DNA from: Glandiceps talaboti
Taxonomy: Eukaryota; Hemichordata; Enteropneusta; Spengelidae
Assembly (NCBI RefSeq): GCF_964340395.1
Contig: NC_135553.1
Span: 10,370,501-10,434,500, forward strand
Direction of reading: 5' to 3'
DNA length: 64,000 nucleotides
Shown piece by piece: positions 27,101 to 39,100 of the stretch. Below the pieces are notes generated by a model that saw only the letters and a list, made by a program, of their open reading frames with translations, had not been told where the DNA came from and searched no databases. The position numbers were made by a program, and so were the translations under genes. Within the stretch, counting starts at the first letter, position 1. Every line of letters starts with the position of its first letter.

Positions 27101-30100
27101 AGACAATGCTGAGTAGGGCAGAAGCAGAAGTGCATGCCAAAAGTAAGCATATCAAAGACCTTGAGAGATCAAACCAACGACAGGATGCCTTGCTGAAAAT
27201 TGAACATCTCTCTTTAAAATTAGAGGAATCAAAGCAGAGACTGAAAGAAAGCGAGGAGGACATTGTCAGTAATGAAGAGAGGTTTGAGAAGAGGTATTCC
27301 AGATTGCAGGGAAAATACCAAACTGAGAGGCAAATGCTGGAATTAAAGTTGACAAAGGCAGATGAAAAGGTTGCATTTCTAATGGAGGAGAAAGCTTCAA
27401 AAGAGCAAACAGCCAGGAGAGAGAGTGAAAAACTGGATGAAGAATGGCAAGAACAAGAGGACAAAATAGAGGAATTACTACATCAGTTGAAAACTGAAAT
27501 GACTGAAAAATCCAAGCTACAAGAACAACTTGATGAGGCTGAGGGTAAGCTTACAGAGCTGACTCAGACTCTACAAGGAGACAAAAGTGATGCAGCAACC
27601 TCAGTTCTTAGAATTCAAGGCTTAGAGGACCAACTTAATGAGTCAGAAAGGAGGTTGAAAGAAGCTCTAGACACCATCCAGAGGAGAGAAGATGCAAACA
27701 TTCACTTACAAGAAGAGTTGAAACAAACCAAAGCCAAAGTCAACGAGCTTCAGAAAATGAACGATGCCTTGAAAGAGATAGCTGATGATCACAATAGTAA
27801 TAAGAAAAGGATTGATAAACTTAGTGAAGATTTGGATAAAGCAGTAGCAGACAAATTAGTAGCAGAAGAATACCTGGATTCAAGTTCATCAGAAATTCAA
27901 CATCTTCAGCGTATCTTGCAGGACAAGACAGATGAAGTCGAGCAGCTGAGAGGACAGCTGCAAGATGGTGCCTCAGATCACAATGTCATGTCAACGCAAT
28001 CAAAAAGCAGTATTGATGAAGTCAGTGACCTGAAAGCACAGCTGGAGCAGTCCCTTAATGATCTAGAAAATCTACAGGAGCAGCTTAAAGACAGCCAGGG
28101 TCAAATCAAGAAGCTGAAAATCGAACTAGAAAATAAAACTATCGAGCTTGATGACGTTAGTGCAAGACTGAGAGAGAAACAGGATGAAAGCAGCCAACTC
28201 AAGTCAGACTTAGAGAAGTGCCAATCTCATAGGGCGAGTGTCCAACAACAAATATTACAGCAGACAGTAGAGATATCACAGCTTAGAAAACAGTTACAAG
28301 ATGCCCAAAGTGCAATAGAAAAGGAAGATGGGCAGTCTGATGGAAAACAGGAGACTGAAAAACACAAAGAAACTGTAGAGGCACTGCAAACACAGATCAA
28401 GTCCCTCAAAGAACAACACCAGGAGGAAATGACAAACAAGATGATGGAATTACAAGAGCTGAAGAACTCCCTGGAAAAGCGTGATAAAAAAGTAGCTGAT
28501 GCTGAGCGATGTCTTGCTGAGGAAAGACATAGTGTGATGGAAAGTCTGTCTGAAGGTGACAGCCAAGACACTGACAGTAAATCAAGAGACGATATTGACT
28601 CAGAAAACAAGCATTTGAAAGCTAGATATGAGAGTGCTGTGCAAGAACTTAAAAGACTTAGAAATGAACTCAAAACTGCAAATAGTAGCTATGATGAGCT
28701 GGAATTCCAATATTTACAAAGTAAAGAAGACAATCGCCGAGCTCAAAAGAACTTTGACGAAGAGATGGATCTAATGAGTAATAGAATTAGAGACCTGACT
28801 TCGAAACTTGCAGCATCAGATCGCAAGCTGAGAGATAGCGAAAAGAAAGTTACAAGTTTAGAAAGAAAAATGGGGGGAAATACTCCCTCAAGTAGTGCCA
28901 AAATAGCTTCTAGAGAGTTGGAATCTAAACTAGAAGAGCTTGAAATGAAACTGTATGATGTCGAAGGTACTTTGAAAGCACAGGAAGAAGAGACAGATAG
29001 TTTGAAAGGAAAGATTGGATTTGTGGAACAGAAGGTGGCGTCAAGAGCAGAACCGGTACAAAGTAGTAGTGTTGAGCCACTTGTTAGTGTCAGCCGAGAG
29101 ATGAAGGCCCAGACTGTTCCTGTTATCTCCTTAACAAGTAGTTCTTCACCACAAGTGAGTGATAAAACATCAGAGAAGAAACAATGTTCAAGTAGCAGCA
29201 ATGGAGGAGAGTCAGATGATTCTGACAGCTCAGTACCTCGAGAAAAGCTTGAAAATCCCAAACAGAAACGACTACTAAGGATGAAATCCCTGGAGACTAA
29301 GCTCCTCACCACCGAACAGAAGTTGAAAGAAGTCACTGCCAAACTTGTGGATGTCACCACTAAAGAACTGAGCAACAGAAAGGCCTACCATACAAAGTGT
29401 GTTTCTGAAAACAGATTGAAAGAACAGGTGAAGGACTTCAAAGCCAAAATGGAAACTTTGTCAAAAGAGCTAGAAAATGAGCACTCAATCAGAGTCAGGA
29501 TTGTGAATGAGGTTAGTAGTCAGCTGTCAGAACTTGAACTGAAACTCGACGGCATGGAATCAACCATTGAAGATGCCAAATTGAAAATTGCTGATCTTCT
29601 TCAGGAGCTACAAAGGCACAGAGTCTCACACGGCCAAAACTCTGCAGACTATTGCTCACTTGCACTAGGTGAAGTTGAAAAACATATGCTAGAAACAAGA
29701 GACACTCTCAGCAGAGCAGAAAAGGCATTAGGGCTCCAAGAAAGTGAGATATTAGAGAAGGAGAATCCGGAGATGCTAAGGAGGAGGCTTGTGGGCCGCA
29801 AGTCTTCAGCAGAGAGTCAGTCATCAGAGACTTCTTTTGGAAGATCAGACACAAGTCTGAAGAGTATGGATGATGATGTCAGCACAACTATTGATCTTTT
29901 GAGGGAACAATTATCTCAAGCTGATGAGAGACTACAAGAAAAAGAGACAGAGTTAGTTGCTCAAGAAAGCATCACTAAAGAACAAAGGATTGGGTGTTTT
30001 GCTGAGAAGTTGGCTTTTGAGGCTGTCACACTAGGTAAGGTCAGCTATGTACTTCAACAGAGCAAGCAGAATCATTCTGATAAGAAAGGCAATCAATTAT

Positions 30101-33100
30101 CATTGGAAGTGTTGAAGGACAATGACCAGAGAGATGACGTGCCCCTTAGTTGTCCAGTTGAACATTTTGCAGAGACACTGTCGACGAGGATTGTGATGCA
30201 AGGTTCACTAGGAGCTACTCTATCAAGAACTAAAGCACAAGAACAGAGCCTTCAGGACAACATTGATGACAGTGATGTCGATGGTGACATCTCAAATTCC
30301 AGAAGAAATCTTTCTCCGAGGAGGGCGATTTCAGAACCTCTGTTGAGATCTGTACATGACGAGGATGGACAGCCCTCACATGTCGGGGAGTTTGCATCCT
30401 CACTAGCAGAGCAAGCATTGAAAGAAGGTGAGATGATGTATGTGATTGAGACCAAAGTGAAAGATTTACAACAGCAGTTACAGAAAGCCTACAAGAGAAT
30501 GGAACATCAGCAAGTCAGGTTAAAGAAACTGATGGCTTTATGTGAGGAAGGAAAGGTGGATGAGATGAAGAAATATGCCAGTGAAGGTCTGACGCAGGAA
30601 TCTGCCATGGCATATGAAGGCTACCAATTGCTCTTTCCACAAGTCGAAAACATACAAGCTATGTCAGCAACAGAGATGACAGATCCTAACCAAAATGAAA
30701 GTAGCCGGATTAGTGATTCTCAACTGGCTTCACTAGCAAAGCAGATAGAGCTTGAAGAAACACATAGGTTTGCAAATGAATATGCATCTGGTGAGATAGT
30801 GAGAGCTGAAATGTTGAGAATTCTGCAAAGAGTTATGAATATGTATGAGAGAGAAATCAACATGGAGAGAGCTAGTTGTATGCAGATGCTGAAGGTTCAA
30901 AGACAAGCTGCTGAGAAAAAATATGCCGATATTGAGGCTTCCATTCGGGAAGAAATGAGTGGAGTCTTAGAAGAGATCAAAGATAGATATGAAACTGAAT
31001 TAGATCGGTTGAAACAAGAAGGTCGAGAGGAACAAGATAGTGCAGAAGGTCCTGGACCCCTGTACAATGAAGAGCTGATGAAGCAGTTTGCTGACATCGT
31101 CGCAAGGAGAGCTGTGTTAAGCAGTCATTTGACTTACTGGGGAGATACAGCACATAGTCTGCGAAGTAGAGTGAAACCCCAACATAGGAGACACAGTCTG
31201 TCTGCTCTGACTCAGTACACTGGTGGAGGTGACGGTATGGTTCTCCAGTCAGAACATCTACTAGCTAAGTGTAGTAGTATGAATGACTTTGCCGAAATGC
31301 TAGCACAGAGGGCAATCTTCCAGGCTGAGTTGACGTACATCATGAATAAACTTCAAGTTGAACAGAAACAACAGCTGGATGCACTGCAGGAAGCTTATGA
31401 GAAGGTGTGCAATGGTAAAGTCATTGAAAGCATAACCATGGAACATGCCATGAATCTTACAAGTGTCCGGGAAAGATATGAAGTTATCATCAAAAACGAG
31501 CGAGAAGAACAAGTCAGGGAAATGAACAAGTTCCAGGATGAGTTAGACAAAACTAAGTCGGAATTAGGAGAAGTTCTACAGAAGATGAATGAGAAGGAAC
31601 AGTACGTGAAGAAGACACCTGAAATCCAATTCACATTGGAGGATGACCTTAACGAGCAGGTCGAGGAGATGACCTCTAGACGTGTCAAGCATCTGACTGA
31701 TGAGTTAGACATAGTGAAGGAACAACTCAATAGCGCTGAGGAAACTCTGAGAATCAAGACAGAAGAACACATCAAGGAAGTCGATTCAATCACAGATGTC
31801 ATGGAAAGTGTGAAGGAAAAACATAACAAGCAGATGGAGGATGTGAAGGATAGTCACAGGCTAGAGATTGATAAGTTCCACAATGAACACGATGAGTTGA
31901 TAGCTAAACTGAGAGGAGAGATTCAGATAGAACTCAAAGAAATGGAAATGAAGTATGAAGAGGAACTAGGAAAGGTTGTTGAAAATTATGAAGCGAAGCT
32001 GAAAGATATGTGTGAAAGTATGAGTACAAATCAAGATCAAGAAATAGCACAACTGAAAGAAAAATGTGAGGAAGAAGTGAAACAAGTAAAGGAACAATAT
32101 GATCAGAAATTTTCCGATGCTGCATCTGAAATTGCTGATTTACAGCACGAGGAAATATGTGAGTTGAAACAGAATTACCAACATGAGATTGATGACATCA
32201 AAGGACAGAGTGAACAAAAGTTGAAAGACTTCACTACACAAATGTTAGACCTGAAAGAACAGCATGAAAGTGAAATCAAGGAATACCAAGAAAAACAGGA
32301 GGATCTGAAAATTGAACAAGAGAGAGTTACCATGGAAATGAAACAACAATACGAGGGTGACATCCAGAGAGTTAAGGATGAGTATGAACAAAAACTCAAA
32401 CAACTGAACACTGAAATGTTGGATTTGAAAGAGGTTCATGAAAGTGAAATCAAAGAATTACAAGACAAATGGAGAGAGGATGAAGCTGTTCGGGAACAAG
32501 CACAGGCCCAAAAACAAAATGACATTGGACATTATGAGGAGGAGATAAGGAAACTTAAAGACGAATATGAACAAAAATTAACTGATGTCACGACAGAAAT
32601 GTTAGACATGAAGGAATTACATGAAAGCGAAATCAAAGAATTACAAGAGAAACACGAAGAAGAAATCGCGAAGGTTGAGAAGGAGTACGAGGATAAACTA
32701 AAGGACATTGAGGATGATATGACTCACCTGGAGGACGATCTACAGAAGGAGACGGCTGAACTCAAAGTGAAGTATGAAGATGAAATAAGTCGAATCAAGA
32801 GAGACTATGAAGATAGATTGTCAGAATCTCACTCAGAACCTGCCTCTCCTCAACTTAAAAGTCCCTCTGAACAAAAACTTGCAAATGTACGACGAGAGTA
32901 TGAACAAAGACTGAGCAAAGTCAAGGTAGAACATGAAAAGAAAATGTCTTATATGCAGGAAAGTTATGAAGATGATATCGGTAAAATAAGACGAGAACAG
33001 GAAAAGAAAACTAAACAGATAGAACAAAAACACGAAGGACAGATTGCAAAACTAAGACAAGAACAAGAACGGTATGAACATGAACTTGAGGAGAGGTATA

Positions 33101-36100
33101 GGCATGATTTTGAAAGACTTAGCCATGAACAACAGTATAAGATATCTGAACTTGAACAGAAATACGAAGAGGCAATAGATAGTATGAAAAGTGATCATAG
33201 CAGGGAAATGTCACTGATTGACGAGGAACATGGACGGGAGATGGAAGATATGAAAAATGAATACGAAGAAAAACTGGACAACTTTGCTGAACTTCATGAA
33301 ACGGATTTACAAGCTGTGAAAATGTCACAGATGAACAATGTAGCTAGTGAGTCACCATTGGTGGCTGAATCAGTACCACTGCAACAATCTGAACTACCTC
33401 AACAGTCACTGGTGGCTTCACTCAGGGAGAAATATGAAAAAGAAATTGAATTGCTTCGGGTAAGTCAAATAGTATACTGATAGAAAGTTTTATACGCACC
33501 AAAACTGTAAATTTATCAGTTACCTCAGAGTTGTGCCCTTTGACCTCAGAGTTACACCATAAATGACCTCTGACCTGTTCACTCATTAATATAAATATTT
33601 TACTGACCTGGTGATGCTCTGTTTACAGTTTAGTCTATTCAGTGTGTTTAGATGCCTGTAGAGTTAAGTTTTGTTCATATTTTGTTTGTTACTGTGGATG
33701 ATGTGATTATACGTGGTGCAGTACCAGTGGTATTACACTGTATCATCAATATTAAAACACAAGTAAACTCTGATACCAACCAAGTGGTTGTCATTCATGC
33801 TATAAACTAAAATAGATCTGAACTCTAGGGTCAAATCAGACAATTTTACTGAATGCTAGCTTGGTCGTCAAATCATGCAACATTACAAAAATATAAACAG
33901 TGGAGAATTTGTATATATGTTTATATTTACAGAAGGGTAGTGACATTGGTTTAGTACGAGCACAGAGAGCACACAAAGTTGCAATTGACAAATTGAAAAA
34001 ACGACATTTTGAAGAAATTTCACGAATTAGACAGGACAGAGAGAGGAACCTGGGAGATGAATCAGCAGCAACACTTTCTGGTGAGTAAAATGAGACTGGA
34101 TAGAGTATTTTAAAGAATAAACCAAGAGAGAGTTCAGAGAGTATTCTAGTACATCAAGGTATTAGGGTTTGCAGAGAAGAACTTTAATCCTTGTAGACAC
34201 ATCTATAGAGAAATATACTGTATGAACCATCCTGTTATATAAAGTTCTCTTGGTTTTGGCCTAGCATAGAAGACTCCTTGATCCGATACTTTCATGATTA
34301 TCATACACTCAATTTGCATCATTGTGGGCACACCTGTAATCGCTCACTGCACACTATGCTTGTAACATGTGGTTGTCAGTTTTAGACTGACAAAATTTTT
34401 ATGTATGTTGATCTGTTTGTGATATGATACTTTGCAATGAAACTATCGGTACCTGTTACTACACCATATTCTGGTTTGCTGAATTTCTGGCCATTTCGCA
34501 GGTTAGCATTGCAAGAGGGGGCTCCACATTTGGCAAAGTGAGGGTTGGCCACTGATTCTAGTATGGTAATGCTCGAAACCATGAATAGGTTGAGGTGGCA
34601 CTAGATCCAGGAGTGCTCGAAACCATGAATAGGTTGAGGTGGCACTAGATCCAAGAGTGGTGGTTGGGCATGTTTATGATTACTGGTAGTCACTAAAAAT
34701 GATAGAACTGTTGGAACAACACTGAAATCGAGTAATAATGTCATGTCTGCTATCTGTCTGTAAGCTGCAGTATTCCACTATCTCCCCCCCCCCCCCCAAA
34801 AAAAAATGCGGTCTGCGAACAGCACTCCTAGTGGCCAAATCATGAAATCTTTTGTCTTTCTGATAACCGGAATTTATCAAATTGTGGCATCTGTTGACTT
34901 TCTACTACTATACTATGAATAGAAAGGTGAGATCTTTTTGTTGCTCATATTACAGCAATGAAAGCACTGAAGAAGAAACATGAAGAAGAGCTAGAAAGAG
35001 AAAGGGCTAGGTATCATCTCCATGGTAACGTCAATGAAAGCATTGAAGCTTTGAAAAGAGACCATCAGTAAGTATCCACTACATAGTCAGAGTCTGAAAA
35101 AGGGGAACTGAATTTTCAAGAGAATGTTACGAATATTCACAAAAAGAATACTATGTGTCATTTGTAGATGTTTTGTTATTTAACTTGAGATATACAAGGA
35201 AAATAGTGGAACAAAATAATGGTACAACAGTTCTCATAACCATAGTAATGCTAAAGTTGTATGAAGATTTCCGAGTACATATATACCCACAGTTTATTGT
35301 TGCTATATAACCTGGGAGTTTGGGACTCACTTTGTCTCAGTGCCCTAACCATTATCAGAATTCTTCACAAATATATACTGGTAGTACATGAATGTATTGA
35401 AAAATGTGTGATCATGTTAAGGTGTAACCGTGTGTAATAGCATAGAGTTGCTGAACATTATAGTGGATTTCTCATTTTAATAATGATTGGGAGTGAGGGA
35501 GTGAGTGAAATCTGTGAATATTTTCATTGCATGTCTTGAAGTGTGAAATTGAAGAATGTGTAACTTATTCAATTGCCAAATATATATTGACATGCAGTAT
35601 TTATTTGTTCTAACACCATTTCTAGTACTAATAGCATTTTATCAGTTTCTCATTGCTCATCTAAAGAAAAGACAATAAGGATGAGAATTGCAGCATTTTT
35701 CCATTATTATGGTGCTAAACGTGGACATTTTTAATATGGCCATTGATCCAGGACAACATTGCAATTTGATAATTAGGTTATAGAAATTATCATATTCAAG
35801 TAAAAAGAACAACTTGAATTGTAGGCATATGTAGGAGTTTACAAAGTATTCATACTCAGGTATGATTAGTAAACAGTAAAAATGGACAGAATCCAACCCC
35901 GTCAGATTGAATAGTCAACTTTCATGACCTTTTCATGACCCTGGACTAGTACGACTAAATTTACATCAAATTGTAAACATGCTGTCCAACTGCTGTATTC
36001 CCAATTGCCATAATATCTCTTCCAAGAACAAAGATTTACTTTCTTATTGCTTTCAAAAGTGAGCTAAGATATTGAAAAGATTTAAAATTCTTACTCGATA

Positions 36101-39100
36101 TGAATTGTGTTTTTCGCATACCTCAAGAAACCCCAGGATGTAGATCACACATGAAAGTTAGAAAAGGAAATTGATCTTCATCGCAAAGAATATTGACTTG
36201 TATAACAAATGAAAAAATTGAATTCTGGACTGTTTCCATGTAAAGCAAGATGTGGAAAATACTACCATTCTCATCCATATTGGTATATTGACAATGACAT
36301 AATAATACATTGCAAAACCAAATTGTCAGAATGATTTGGAAACGATTACTCACTGCATGTAATGATATTTCTGTAACCTTCATAATGTCATCATCATAAT
36401 GCTATATATCATACAAAGTCAATCTAATCTGTGTTGGAGTTTCTGACTTGTTTACTTTTCAGTTGGTGGTTGGAGACTCTGTGATCATGTGCATTGCATG
36501 CCAAATCATTGTTTTCATTGCCTTACATTGGGACTTTCTTTCCTGTCTGTGTGTAGGTCTGCTTTCCTATAAAAAAAAAAACTATATCTCATTCATGTAA
36601 CCTCTAACCTCTCTCACAAGGTTGGTAAAATGATCATCAATAAATTGTTGTAGTTTTCATTGTTGTCGTGATGTGGTGGTCATTGTGTTGGTGTTTTTCC
36701 TATCTTCTCGATGTTCTTCACATTTCTATTTCAATGTTCTTGTCTTTTGTAAAGTGTGATGAACCATTCTGGGAACACTCTGGAAATTTGAAACAAAAGA
36801 ACACATGAACAATGCATGATATTTGAATCTGGTCACATGGACAGAGCATGATTTCCAGAACAGATCACATGTGCGATGCATGATATTTGAAACAGATCAC
36901 ATGTACGATGCATGATATTTGAAACAGATCACATGGGCAGTGCATGACACCGGTTCTGTTAAAACTGACTACTTTAATTACAGTAGTTGCCAGAAACATG
37001 TGCCTAACTTTCTCCAGTTTTAGAAAGTGTCTGTGTTATTAAATAGAACTGACTTTTTATATGAAGTTTCCCAAGTGGTTCAGAAATCTGATTCAGTCAT
37101 TTCCTCTGGTATATCCCATGTTCGCATGGAAAACTAAAAACAAGACCATGAAATTTCATTTCATGCATTCTCACAGGCTGGTTGCATGGAATATGTTACA
37201 AAAACTGTGAGTATAGATACTAACCATGTACCACACACAGATTTGCTTCCCAGTGTGGTATTATATGCACCTGTATTTCATTTGTATTTGCAAGTATTAA
37301 ACCACAAGCCTCAATCAATTACTCAGCAGAATTGGTATGCTATAAATCGATTCAGCATGTGGGTCACCATCTGCTCAGGGGTTTGTCATGGGATATATCA
37401 CTATCTGTGTACTTTGTCTGCATGGATGTTTAAGTTATTGATCCGTCTTTTGTTTTGAGTTGTGTATGTTTTAGTATTTAGTGTTCTCTTCAAAAACTTT
37501 TATAGAGTTTTGTTGGAAATAATTTTTTTTTTTTTTTGTCATTTGGAAATTATAAAGTTGAACCGTCTACTCTATAACAGTTTTTGGAGAAAAATTTGTA
37601 TTGTTACTAGTTGTGAACGTTCTTGACCTTTAACAGATTGACGAGGATTTTTGGGGTTTTCTTGCTCATTTGTTTCCAAATTGAATGAATTAATCTCCTT
37701 CATAACAATGTGGAAAGATATGCTGTGCTGCAAGTTTCTGTCGTGATGTGTCCACCTCTAATACTGTCTAACGTATGATTTTGTGTTGTTTTGTTGTTGT
37801 TTCTGGAGTGCATTGCACCCCTTGTACCATGGTTCAGGGTGGTACCACCCCTTGTACCATGTACAGGTTGGTGCCACCCTTTGTACCATGGTTCAGGTTG
37901 GTGCCACCCCTCTTGTACCATGGTTCAGGTTGATGCCACCCCTTGTACCATAGTTCCAGTTGGTGCCACCCCTTGTACCATGGTTCAGGTTACTGGTGCC
38001 ACCCCTTGTATCACTACCAGGGTTCAGGGTGATGCAACCCCTTATGCCATGGTTCAAGTTGGTGGTACCACTTGCACAATGGTTCAGGTTACTGGTGCCA
38101 GCCCTTGTACCATGGTTCAGGGTGATGCCACCCCTTGTACCAGGGTTCAGGGTGATGCTACCACTTGTACCCATGGTTAGGTTGGTACTTCCATTGACAA
38201 ATTGACACCAAATATGGTGTCTAACTGCAGGTGGAAATTACAGTAAGAATGACAGTACTGTCTAGTTTTGTTGCGGTCTGTGCTATTCTATTCTATTCTA
38301 TACCCAAACTGTACTATACTGTGGTATTCTGTATTTCATGATCTTTTCCTGCATGATGTTTGCCATGCTTTAATAAAGGGAGGAAATACAGATATTTATC
38401 TTAATTGATAGTAATTTCATTCTGAATGTCCAAGTATCAGAGTTGATAATGTAAAATTGATCAGAATTTGGAGGAGAGAAAAGTAATCGGGTAACAACAT
38501 GTATACTCAATGTTGAATAGTGATACTATACTTCACCAATGCAGATGTAAGGAAAATTCATGAAGTGACACAAAATTTATATACTAATGCTTTGTATAGC
38601 GTTCAAATCTTTATATACCATTAACTATAATACTCTGACACACATAATTTTTTTTTTTTTAATTTTTTTTTTTTAATTTTTTTTTTTTTGAGGGGGGATC
38701 TGACTACTCTGATACATATAATGGGGGGAGAAATGTATAAGAAATCTCAAAAGAAAAGTAAAGACATAATTTAAATAAAAGTATATTTATCTGTATTTCC
38801 CAATTTAAGGAGCATTCTTCTCCATCCCTACTTTGCACATATATTAAAAAGATAGTGAATTTGTCTTTCAGAGAGGAGCTTGAAAAGATTGAAACCGAAA
38901 TGGTTGCCCTGTCTCAACAGTACTCCGTCAAATGTATTGAAAATTCTGCCTTGGAAGAACAACTGGCCACTCTCCAACGCTGCCTGGAAGAAAAAAAGCA
39001 AAGCATTTACCACTTAACCACAGAAAATACCGACCTGAATGATTCAATGGCTGATGAGATAGCTAATTTGAGAAGTACCCTGGGAGTTGATGGGGAAGCC

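Larger units (their letters stand above)
35068..38871. other. 3.8-kb MPRIP intron
   Basis: No exon seen. Two minisatellites (36802-36951 and 37811-38190) and a poly-T block (38649-38690). The remainder is AT-rich and featureless to my reading. Confidence 0.6.

Noticed and set aside
28743-29375. Long minus-strand ORFs opposite the giant exon (also at 27084-27464, 28227-28673 and 31395-31829)
   Set aside because: They are Ser/Leu/Phe-rich complements of a Glu/Lys/Leu coiled-coil frame, have no splice or start context, and overlap a well-supported exon.
37791-38205. Overlapping Pro/Val/Thr-rich ORFs on both strands
   Set aside because: Translation of the 30-33-bp minisatellite in an intron.
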